Source: Rhodanobacter sp. DHB23
Lineage (GTDB): Bacteria; Pseudomonadota; Gammaproteobacteria; Xanthomonadales; Rhodanobacteraceae
Assembly (NCBI RefSeq): GCF_014842975.1
Contig: NZ_JACYXK010000028.1
Span: forward strand, 434,001 to 498,000
Direction: 5' to 3'
Length of the DNA: 64,000 nucleotides
Part shown: in pieces, positions 29,702 through 37,159 of the stretch
Layout of the letters: each line of letters opens with the position of its first letter
Numbering within the stretch: the stretch's first letter is position 1
The notes under the pieces: model-generated
What the model saw: the letters and a program-made list of their open reading frames with translations, nothing else
Database searches by the model: none
Told to the model about the DNA's origin: nothing
Made by a program: the position numbers and the translations under genes

Positions 29702-31501
29702 ATGCGCCACCCGATCCGACCGGGCCTTGCCCTGGCACTGGCCCTGCCTGCGGCACTCGCTGCGGCGCAGACATCGACGCCGGCACCCGCGGCAGGCGAC
29801 CGCGGCGTGGCCATCGCCGATGCGCCCGTGCCGCGCCCCGCCGGCACGCCCTGCGTCGCGAACCTGTATGCCGATGTCGCGTTCGACGACCACGGCGAAT
29901 CCACTTCGCGCGAGGCCAAGCCACGCGACTGGACCTACACGCCGCCCGCGCAGTGCGCCGGGCCGTGGGCCAAGGTGGTGCTGGAAGCGGATTTCTCGGT
30001 GGACGCCGGGCGCCAGTACGACCGCACGGCCAGCCTGTGGCTCGGTGGCGTGAACCTCTATTACGGCACCACGCAGGAACCGAGTGCCAAGGTCGCGCCG
30101 CACTGGCACGTCGAACGCGACGTCACCGACTACGCCAGCCTGTTCCGCGCTGCCGGGCACGGCCAGGTCATCCTCAACAACTGGGTTGGCGGCAAGCGCG
30201 ACAGCGTGATCCACGGCAGTGCGCGGCTGGTGTTCTACCCGGCAACATCGGACAACCACCTCGAACCGCCTGCCGACCTGGCGCTCGGCCTGGTCGGCGA
30301 CAGCGGCGGCCATCCGGTCGACGTGCAGGACGACAAGCAGACGCTGTCGCGCATCTTCACCCTGCCGCGCAACGTCGAGCGCGTGGCGCTGGACCTGATC
30401 GCGCAGAGCCAGGCCGTGGACGAACAGTGGTACATGTGCATCGACGACACCGACGTGGAACCCACGCGCGAGTTCTCGCTGGGCCCGCCGAACGCCGGCG
30501 ACCCGCTGGAACAGTGCGGCGGCGGCAACTACCGCGAAGTGGCCGTGAGCATCGACGGCCAGCCGGCCGGCCGCGCGCCGGTCTATCCGTGGACCTACAC
30601 CGGTGGCGTGGATCCGAACCTGTGGCGGCCGACGCCGGACATCCAGACGCTCAATTTCACGCCATACCGCATGGACTTGACGCCCTTCGCCGCACTGCTG
30701 GACGACGGCAAACCGCACACCGTGGCGGTGCGCGTGCTCGGCGCGCACGACTTCTTCAGCCTCGCCGCCAACCTGCTGGCCTGGCGCGACCACGGCCGCG
30801 AGGTGCTCACCGGCAAGCTCACGCAGAACACGCTGGCGACGCAGCAGGACAGCCTGCAAGCACGCGTGCAGCGTCACTTCGAGCACGGTGCCGGCGGCAC
30901 GCTGCATGGCGAGGTCGACACCCTGCAGGACAGCAACTACGTGATCGCCGGCGAGCTGCAGACCTCGCGCGGCAAGGTCGCCACACGCGTCGAACATCGC
31001 TCCAGCTTCGCCAACCGCCAGCGCTTCGACCATCCGACGCAGGACACCTACGACCAACGCATAGTCATGCGCGCGCAGGTGCTCGATATAGTCGCCAGCA
31101 CCACCGGCAGCGGCACGGTGCAGCGCCAGCATCGCCTCGAATACCCGCTGCTGATCGACATCCACAAGCAAGTTCACGCCAGCGGCGACTTCATCGCCGA
31201 CATCACCGTGCAGCAAGGCTACCTGGGCAAGCGCCAGCGCACGGAAGGCGACCGCGTGGCCTTCTGGTCGACGCTGGACAACCATCTGCTCAGCCACAGC
31301 AACACCGACTTCAACGCCGGCGGCACGGCCATCACCGGCTCGCACGGGCAACATGGGCAGCAGTCGTACCACTTCAGCGATTCGCTGGGCAGCTGTTACG
31401 CACGGCGCGTGGAAACGCGCGACCAGGCGGTGGTCGCCGTGGTTTCCGGCCAGGGCTGCCCGAACCAGGCCAATCGCCTGGACGGCCATTCACATCCGTA
31501 G
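29702..31501 (+). CDS. secreted PNGase A-like peptide N-glycanase family protein
   Basis: This protein of about 599 residues resembles peptide-N4-(N-acetyl-beta-glucosaminyl)asparagine amidase A (PNGase A family), which releases N-glycans from glycoproteins. A Sec signal peptide is clear (MRHPIRPGLALALALPAALAAAQ). Family-like segments include CAGPWAKVVLEADFSVDAGRQ (about 80-100) with YDRTASLWLGGVNLYYGTT, then VERDVTDYASLF, and PVYPWTYTGGVDPNLWRP near 295. The start at 29702 is preferred over 29693 because CGGA is then well spaced. Its natural substrate in a bacterium is unclear; degradation of plant or fungal glycoproteins is plausible. It is 10 bp from a peroxiredoxin gene. Confidence 0.75.
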   Translation: MRHPIRPGLALALALPAALAAAQTSTPAPAAGDRGVAIADAPVPRPAGTPCVANLYADVAFDDHGESTSREAKPRDWTYTPPAQCAGPWAKVVLEADFSVDAGRQYDRTASLWLGGVNLYYGTTQEPSAKVAPHWHVERDVTDYASLFRAAGHGQVILNNWVGGKRDSVIHGSARLVFYPATSDNHLEPPADLALGLVGDSGGHPVDVQDDKQTLSRIFTLPRNVERVALDLIAQSQAVDEQWYMCIDDTDVEPTREFSLGPPNAGDPLEQCGGGNYREVAVSIDGQPAGRAPVYPWTYTGGVDPNLWRPTPDIQTLNFTPYRMDLTPFAALLDDGKPHTVAVRVLGAHDFFSLAANLLAWRDHGREVLTGKLTQNTLATQQDSLQARVQRHFEHGAGGTLHGEVDTLQDSNYVIAGELQTSRGKVATRVEHRSSFANRQRFDHPTQDTYDQRIVMRAQVLDIVASTTGSGTVQRQHRLEYPLLIDIHKQVHASGDFIADITVQQGYLGKRQRTEGDRVAFWSTLDNHLLSHSNTDFNAGGTAITGSHGQHGQQSYHFSDSLGSCYARRVETRDQAVVAVVSGQGCPNQANRLDGHSHP

Positions 31502-31511
31502 GACACACCCC

Positions 31512-31988
31512 ATGAGCATCCAGATCGGACAAACCCTGCCTGACGTCGAAGTGCGCCTCGTCGGTGACGGCATTCGCGAAGCCCGCACCAGCGAGCTGTT
31601 CGCCAACCGCAAGGTGGTGCTGTTCGCGGTACCGGGCGCGTTCACGCCTACCTGCTCGAACCGGCACCTGCCCGGCTACGTGGCGCACTACCACGACTTC
31701 CGCGAGCGCGGCATCGACGTGATCTGCCTGTCGGTCAATGACGCCTACGTGATGCAGGCCTGGGCCGCTGCGCAACACGTGCCGCACGACTTGCTGATGA
31801 TCGCCGACGGCAATGCCGCCTTCACCCGTGCGCTGGGGCTGGAACTGGACGGCACTGGCTACGGCATGGGCCTGCGCGCGCGCCGCTTCGCGCTGTATGC
31901 CGAGGATGGCGTGGTGCGCCAGCTGCACGTGGAGGCGCCGGGCGAGTTCCGCGTTTCCAGCGCGGAAGCGATGCTGGCAGCGACCTGA
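31512..31988 (+). CDS. Prx5-type peroxiredoxin
   Basis: This 158-residue thiol peroxidase reduces hydrogen and alkyl peroxides. The peroxidatic cysteine is Cys48 in VPGAFTPTCSNRHLPGY, the signature of the Prx5/AhpE-like subfamily; no second conserved cysteine is present, so it is probably a 1-Cys type recycled by glutathione or glutaredoxin. FALYAEDGVVRQLHVE near the C-terminus is typical. It is 10 bp downstream of the PNGase A-like gene and likely cotranscribed, though a functional link is not evident. Confidence 0.9.
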   Translation: MSIQIGQTLPDVEVRLVGDGIREARTSELFANRKVVLFAVPGAFTPTCSNRHLPGYVAHYHDFRERGIDVICLSVNDAYVMQAWAAAQHVPHDLLMIADGNAAFTRALGLELDGTGYGMGLRARRFALYAEDGVVRQLHVEAPGEFRVSSAEAMLAAT

Positions 31989-32003
31989 ATCGGGCAAGCC
32001 CCG

Positions 32004-32021
32004 GTTTCATCGAACTGTCAT
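32004..32021 (+). promoter_or_regulatory. putative Pho box upstream of the multicopper oxidase
   Basis: GTTTCAT-CGAA-CTGTCAT matches 12 of 14 conserved positions of the PhoB box (two CTGTCAT repeats 11 bp apart). It ends 23 bp before the ATG at 32045. A TAGGGT at 32032-32037 sits where the -10 of a Pho promoter would lie. A 7-bp inverted repeat (32022-32028 with 33-39) covers the -10 and ribosome-binding region. Confidence 0.55.
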
Positions 32022-32044
32022 CCACCCTGCCTAGGGTGGCTGGC

Positions 32045-33700
32045 ATGACCATCACGCGACGCGAATTCCTCCGTGGCACGGGCAGCCTGATCGGAGCCTG
32101 CGCCCTGGCCGACACCTGGCGCACGGCGGAGGCATCCACGTCTGCCATGGCCATGCCGATGGCCTCGCGCACCTCGGCTGCGATGCTCGCGGCGCCCAAG
32201 CTGCCGCTGATCAACCCCGCTTCACTGGCCCGCTTCGTCGATCCATTGCCGATACCGGCGATGGCATGTGCAACGCAACGGCGCGTGCATCCGGCCTACC
32301 CGGGTCAGGAGCTGCCCTGCTACCGCGTGGAGATGCGCGCATTCAAGGCGCGCCTGCATCGCGACGTGCCACCCACCGCGCTGTGGGGTTACGACGGCTC
32401 GTTTCCGGGGCCGACGATCGAGGCAAGGCGCGGCGAGCCACTGCTGGTCGAATGGGCGAACGCCTTGCCGACGCAGCACTTCCTGCCGATCGACCACAAC
32501 CTGCACGGCGCGGAGAAAACCAACCCCACGGTGCGCGCCGTGACGCACGTGCACGGCGCACGCGTGCCAGCCGGTGGGGATGGCTATCCGGAAGACTGGT
32601 ACACGCCGGGTCATTCGAAGCTCTATCTCTACCCGAATGGGCAGGACGCGGCCACGCTGTGGTACCACGACCACGCCATGGGCATCACGCGGCTGAACAT
32701 CTACGCAGGGCTGGTCGGCACATACATCGTGCGCGATCCGGAAGAACAGGCGCTGGCCCTGCCCGCCGGCGACTGCGACATTCCGCTGGTCCTCTGCGAC
32801 CGCCTGGTGGCGCAGGACGGGCAGCTTTATTACCCGGTGTCCGACGATCCCGACGCGCCGTGGGTCATGCAGTGCAACGGCAACCTGCCGCTGTGCAACG
32901 GCAAAATCTTTCCATACCTTGAAGTCGAGCCGCGCAAGTACCGCTTCCGCATCATCAATGTCGCCAACACCAGCTTCTTCGACCTGTCGCTCCCGCACGA
33001 CCAGCCGTTCCAGCAGATCGCCAGCGACCAAGGCCTGTTGCCCAGGCCGCTGGAACGCGCGCGCATCGAGTTGTATCCCGCCGAACGCGCGGACGTGGTG
33101 ATCGATTTCGCCGGCCTGGCCGGAAAGACCATGCAGCTGCGCCATCAGTCGCAAGGCATCCTCGAATTCCGCGTGCGCGACAGCGCGAAGCGCGACACCT
33201 CGGCGCTGCCTGCGGTGTTGCGCGACGTGCCACGCATCGATCCAGCCAGTGCCGTGCGGCACCGCGTGATGACGCTCAACGAAACCGACGATGCCAACGG
33301 CAATGCGCTGCAGATGCTACTCGACGGCAAGCGCTGGTCCGATCCGGTCAGCGAAAATCCGCGCCAGCACAGCGTGGAAACCTGGAGTTTCGTCAATCTC
33401 ACCGGCGACGCGCACCCCATCCACCTGCACCTGGTGCGCTTCCAGTTGCTGGATCGCCGTCCCTTCGACCTGTTCGCATGGAACGCGCGCCGCGAACTGA
33501 AATTCACCGGCCCCGCGCAAGCGCCCGAGCCGCATGAAATGGGCTGGAAGGACACCGTGCGCGCCGACCCCGGCATGGTGACGCGCATCGCGATGCGCTT
33601 CGAAGGCGAACCGGGGCGCTATGTCTGGCACTGCCATTTCCTCGAGCACGAGGACAACGAAATGATGCGGCCCTACGACGTGCTGCCCGCGCATTCGTAA
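32045..33700 (+). CDS. Tat-exported CotA/bilirubin-oxidase-like multicopper oxidase
   Basis: This 551-residue enzyme oxidises phenols, bilirubin-like substrates or metals while reducing oxygen to water. A twin-arginine signal (TRREFLRG, residues 4-11) implies folded export. Copper ligands are visible: HVHG (His168, His170), WYHDHAMG (His208, His210), HPIHLHLV near 458 and HCHFLEHEDNEMMRP with His529, Cys530, His531, His535 and Met540 as axial ligand. The order and spacing match the CotA laccase/bilirubin oxidase type. ATG at 32045 follows AGGGTGG; an in-frame GTG at 32036 is less likely. A Pho-box-like site lies directly upstream. Confidence 0.9.
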   Translation: MTITRREFLRGTGSLIGACALADTWRTAEASTSAMAMPMASRTSAAMLAAPKLPLINPASLARFVDPLPIPAMACATQRRVHPAYPGQELPCYRVEMRAFKARLHRDVPPTALWGYDGSFPGPTIEARRGEPLLVEWANALPTQHFLPIDHNLHGAEKTNPTVRAVTHVHGARVPAGGDGYPEDWYTPGHSKLYLYPNGQDAATLWYHDHAMGITRLNIYAGLVGTYIVRDPEEQALALPAGDCDIPLVLCDRLVAQDGQLYYPVSDDPDAPWVMQCNGNLPLCNGKIFPYLEVEPRKYRFRIINVANTSFFDLSLPHDQPFQQIASDQGLLPRPLERARIELYPAERADVVIDFAGLAGKTMQLRHQSQGILEFRVRDSAKRDTSALPAVLRDVPRIDPASAVRHRVMTLNETDDANGNALQMLLDGKRWSDPVSENPRQHSVETWSFVNLTGDAHPIHLHLVRFQLLDRRPFDLFAWNARRELKFTGPAQAPEPHEMGWKDTVRADPGMVTRIAMRFEGEPGRYVWHCHFLEHEDNEMMRPYDVLPAHS

Positions 33701-33720
33701 ATACCTGCGCACCAACCGTG

Positions 33721-33750
33721 CAGCGCGGCACACCACTTGTCGCCGCGCTG
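33721..33750 (+). terminator. possible hairpin terminator after the multicopper oxidase
   Basis: A 9-bp inverted repeat (33721-33729 with 33742-33750, CAGCGCGGC/GCCGCGCTG) encloses a 12-nt loop, 21 bp after the stop codon. No T-run follows, and the right arm overlaps the second Pho-box candidate, so either reading may be wrong. Confidence 0.35.
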
Positions 33751-33754
33751 TCAT
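33737..33754 (+). promoter_or_regulatory. possible Pho box upstream of the phosphoesterase
   Basis: TTGTCGC-CGCG-CTGTCAT matches 11 of 14 conserved Pho-box positions, with a perfect second repeat. It lies 150 bp before the phosphoesterase ATG and overlaps a hairpin. On its own it is weak; a second better box 1.7 kb upstream raises interest. Confidence 0.4.
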
Positions 33755-33904
33755 CGCGCGCGGCCCGCGTGTCGCGCGATTGCCAACAGCGCGTCATGCA
33801 GGCAGCGCACGCTGCTCCTGCTTGCGCAGTGCCAATGCATGCGTGGGCGCAATCAGGGGGATCACTCGAGTCGGCGCGCAGAAAGCCGGCAGGAGAGACC
33901 AGTC

Positions 33905-35947
33905 ATGTCCAGGAAATTCGGCAGTACCCGCTTGAAACCCTTCGCGCTGTGCATGTTGGCAACCGGCATCGTCGGCCTTGCCAACGCACAGACGAACACC
34001 CCGCAAAACGACGCCACCTTCCGCACCAACGTGCCGAAGACCTCCAGCACGCCGGTGCAGGGCCTGCCCGGCGGCATCGTGACCCTGCACACCCCCGGCG
34101 ATGACCAGGACGCCAGCAACCGCACGCGCACTCCGATCAAGCACGTGATTCTGCTGATCGGCGAGAACCGCACCTTCGACCACGTCTTCGCCACCTACAC
34201 GCCGCCCGCCGGGCAGAGCGTGAACAACCTGCTGTCCGAAGGCATCGTCAACGCCGATGGCACGCCCGGTCCGAACGTGGCCAGGGCGCAGCAGTGGCAG
34301 GCGAGCCAGACCGGCAATTATTCGAACTCGCCCACGCGCATCGGCGCCTACGCCAACCTGCCGCAGATGAACACCGGCGGCGCGCCGACACAGCCTTACC
34401 TCGCTTCCGCCGCGCAGGCCGAGGCAGTCGAACCGGCACTGCCGAGCGCCGATTACGTCGAGCTCGCCGAAGGCGGCACGGGCTTGCCCGGCGATGTGGT
34501 CGACACGCGCTTCCCGGCCACGCTGCCGAATGCGCCAGTCGATATGCACGCATCGATCAGCTACAACGACTACGCCAACAGCCCGGTGCATCGCTTCTTC
34601 CAGATGTGGCAGCAGTTGGACTGCAACACCGCCAGCGCCACCCTGAAGAACCCGAGCGGCTGCCGCGCGGATCTGTTCCCATGGGTGGAAACCACCATGG
34701 GTGCCGGCAACAACGGCAAGACGCAGCCCGCCAACTTCACCGACGAAAGCACCGGGGAAGGCTCCACCTCGATGCAGTTCCTCAACATGGCGCAGGGCGA
34801 TGCACCGTACTTCAAGCAGCTCGCCGAGAAGTACGCGTTGAGCGACAACTTCCACCAGTCGGTGATGGGCGGCACGGGCGCCAACCACATCATGCTGGGC
34901 TTCGGCGATGCGATCTATTACGCCGACGCAAACGGCAACCCCGCCGTGCCGCCGGCCAACCAGATCGAAAACCCGGACTCGCAGAGCGGCACCAACAACT
35001 GGTGGGTGCAGGACGGCTACAGCGGCGGCTCCTACGTGAATTGCGCCGACGACAGCCAGCCGGGCGTGGGCGCGGTGCGCAGCTACCTGAAGAGCCTGCC
35101 CTACCACACCTTCCGCGGCACGGATTGCAAGGCCGGCGCGTATTACCTGGTCAACAACTACAACCCCGGCTACCTGGGCACGGGTGAAGCCGCTCCGCTC
35201 GGCGCCGACCAGTACACCGTTCCGCCGACCACCCAGCAGAACCTCGCGCTGCTGCTGAACCGCCACCACGTCAGCTGGAAGTACTACGGCGAAGGCTGGG
35301 CGAACGGCACGGAATCCGGTGAAGCCGGCACCTTCTGCAACATCTGCGATCCGTTCCTGTACTCCACGCAGGTCATGACCAACGCCAAGCTGCGCGCGAA
35401 CAACCAGGACATCAACAACCTCTACAGCGACATCCAGAACGGCACGCTGCCCGCCGTGGCCATCGCCAAGCCGGACGGACTGCTGGACGGCCATCCGGCC
35501 TCGTCCAAGCTGGAGCTGTACGAAGGCTACGTGCAGAAGATCGTGCAGATGGTGCAGGCCAACCCGACGTTGTGGAACGACACCGCGATCATGATCACCT
35601 TCGACGAAGGCGGCGGCTACTACGACTCCGGCTACGTGCAGCCGATCGATTTCTTCGGCGACGGCACGCGCATCCCGCTGCTGGTGGTCTCGAAGTACTC
35701 CACCGGTGGCCGCGTGGTGCACACCTACTTCGACCACGTGTCGTTCGACAAATTCGTCGAAGCCAACTGGGGCATCGGCGAGACGATCTCCCGTCGCAGC
35801 CGCGACAACCTGCCGGACCCGATCCAGCTGCGCAACAACCCGTACGTGCCGGTCAACGCCCCGGCCATCGGCGACCTGATGGACATGTTCGACTTCCATG
35901 GCGACGGCCGGGCAGACGGCGGCAACGTCGCTGCCGCGCCGAACTGA
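33905..35947 (+). CDS. AcpA/phospholipase C-family phosphoesterase
   Basis: This 680-residue exported phosphoesterase belongs to the PF04185 family (bacterial phospholipase C and acid phosphatase AcpA). A Sec signal peptide ends near Ala28. The active-site motif is GENRTFDHVF (Thr90 as probable nucleophile with the family's Glu-Asn-Arg metal site). NFHQSVMGGTGANHIMLG and ITFDEGGGYYDSGYVQPIDFFGDGTRIPLLVVSKYS-type segments supply the remaining metal ligands. The substrate may be phospholipids or phosphate esters; the family cannot be split by eye. GCAGGAGAG precedes the ATG. A rho-independent terminator follows, so the gene is probably transcribed alone. Confidence 0.87.
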   Translation: MSRKFGSTRLKPFALCMLATGIVGLANAQTNTPQNDATFRTNVPKTSSTPVQGLPGGIVTLHTPGDDQDASNRTRTPIKHVILLIGENRTFDHVFATYTPPAGQSVNNLLSEGIVNADGTPGPNVARAQQWQASQTGNYSNSPTRIGAYANLPQMNTGGAPTQPYLASAAQAEAVEPALPSADYVELAEGGTGLPGDVVDTRFPATLPNAPVDMHASISYNDYANSPVHRFFQMWQQLDCNTASATLKNPSGCRADLFPWVETTMGAGNNGKTQPANFTDESTGEGSTSMQFLNMAQGDAPYFKQLAEKYALSDNFHQSVMGGTGANHIMLGFGDAIYYADANGNPAVPPANQIENPDSQSGTNNWWVQDGYSGGSYVNCADDSQPGVGAVRSYLKSLPYHTFRGTDCKAGAYYLVNNYNPGYLGTGEAAPLGADQYTVPPTTQQNLALLLNRHHVSWKYYGEGWANGTESGEAGTFCNICDPFLYSTQVMTNAKLRANNQDINNLYSDIQNGTLPAVAIAKPDGLLDGHPASSKLELYEGYVQKIVQMVQANPTLWNDTAIMITFDEGGGYYDSGYVQPIDFFGDGTRIPLLVVSKYSTGGRVVHTYFDHVSFDKFVEANWGIGETISRRSRDNLPDPIQLRNNPYVPVNAPAIGDLMDMFDFHGDGRADGGNVAAAPN

Positions 35948-35964
35948 AGCCCAGGCAAGGCATG

Positions 35965-35993
35965 CCCCGCCCACTCCGGTGGACGGGGTTTTT
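35965..35993 (+). terminator. rho-independent terminator after phosphoesterase
   Basis: A 10-bp stem with one mismatch (35965-35974 with 35979-35988) and a TCCG loop is followed by five T residues, 17 bp after the stop codon. Confidence 0.8.
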
Positions 35994-36018
35994 GCCGTTG
36001 CCAACCCCGGAGCACTCC

Positions 36019-36471
36019 ATGAAACCGAGCGCGCGATCCGCCGCCCGCCATGTCCGCGCAACAGCGTTCGCCCTGCTGCTGTCCCTCGCCGCCTGCGCGC
36101 CGGGTTCCGCCGCCCATGCCGATCCTGGCGATTTCCAGGCCATGCCCGGCTTGTGGAAGATCACCCTGCGCACCGTCACGAACGGCCATGCCGCCCCTGC
36201 GCAGGTGAAATGGAAATGCCTCTACGACGGCGGCGACCCGTGGGCGACCTTCGTGGACGCGATGGCGCCCGACGCCGGTTGCCGGCGCAGCGACGAACAC
36301 CGCGCCAGCACCGCGCTGGCATGGCAGGTCCATTGCGGTGCGCGCCCGGGCCGGGGGCGCATCGCGCTCGACTCGTCCCAGCACTACACCGGCAACGTGA
36401 CGCTGGACGCACACGAGGTACTGCGCATCGAAGGTGCGCGCGTTGCCGCCTGCACCAGTCCCAGCGACTGA
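36019..36471 (+). CDS. DUF3617-like exported protein
   Basis: This 150-residue protein has an N-terminal export signal with LSLAACAPG, which could be a lipobox (LAAC, Cys at 31) or a Sec site before HADPGDF. The mature part begins PGDFQAMPGLWKITLRTV, the MPGLWE-type motif of DUF3617 proteins, and has four cysteines, three of which (in KWKCLYDGG, APDAGCRRS and QVHCGA) match the family spacing. Function is unknown; family members are small periplasmic or surface proteins. It lies 26 bp downstream of the phosphoesterase terminator. Confidence 0.65.
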   Translation: MKPSARSAARHVRATAFALLLSLAACAPGSAAHADPGDFQAMPGLWKITLRTVTNGHAAPAQVKWKCLYDGGDPWATFVDAMAPDAGCRRSDEHRASTALAWQVHCGARPGRGRIALDSSQHYTGNVTLDAHEVLRIEGARVAACTSPSD

Positions 36472-36715
36472 GCGCGGCGGCCGGCAGGACAGGCGGCGCC
36501 ATGGGCAAGCCTGACCGGACAGACCATGCCCGGCACCAAACGCATGCCGTCGGCGACGCACCTGCAGAACCGGCAACGGCAAGCCCTCCCCCGCCGACCG
36601 CACGCCCCGCGCGAACGCGCCGGACGGCCCGCTGTATAGTCGGCCGCGTCACGCCGATGACCGGGCCGATCGCGGCTGCGGCCCGCCATGCCATCCATCG
36701 TCCGAGGGGAACCCC

Positions 36716-37129
36716 ATGCGATACGCATTGTTCGAGCGCCAGCGGGACGCGTTGCTGCTCGTCGCCCGCATCCTGCTGATGCTGCTGTTCGTGCTGTTCG
36801 GCCTGAGCAAGCTCGCCGACTACGCCGGCACCAGCGCCTACATGGCGGCCGAGGGCCTGCCACTGCCCGCGCTGGCCGCGGTCGTGGTCATCGTGATGGA
36901 GTTCTTCGTGGGCCTGGCGATCGTGCTCGGCTTCTGGACGCGGCCGCTGGCCCTGCTGCTGGCCGTGTACACGCTGGGCACGGCGCTGGTCGCGCACCAC
37001 TACTGGAGCATGGCCGGCGCCGAGCGCATGGCCAACATGATCAACTTCTACAAGAACATCTCGATCATCGGCGGCCTGTTGCTGCTGTGCCTCACCGGCC
37101 CGGGCAGGTATTCGATCGACCGCCGCTAG
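36716..37129 (+). CDS. DoxX family membrane protein
   Basis: This 137-residue protein has four membrane segments (about 14-33, 56-78, 80-100 and 112-128). RILLMLLFVLFGLSKLADY followed by YMAAEGLPLP is the DoxX/YphA signature, and GFWTRPLALLLAVYTLGTAL is the third-helix motif. Members have been tied to quinone-linked or thiol stress reactions, but no reaction is established for this type. GAGGGGA lies 5 bp before the ATG. A TATAGT at 36636-36641 might be a -10 element. Confidence 0.85.
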   Translation: MRYALFERQRDALLLVARILLMLLFVLFGLSKLADYAGTSAYMAAEGLPLPALAAVVVIVMEFFVGLAIVLGFWTRPLALLLAVYTLGTALVAHHYWSMAGAERMANMINFYKNISIIGGLLLLCLTGPGRYSIDRR

Positions 37130-37159
37130 GCGCCGCGCATGGCGGGCGCCGCGCGGGAT

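Noticed and set aside
33721-33904. A small gene before the phosphoesterase
   Set aside because: Frames here lack a ribosome-binding site and family signal. The stretch reads better as a terminator or control region.
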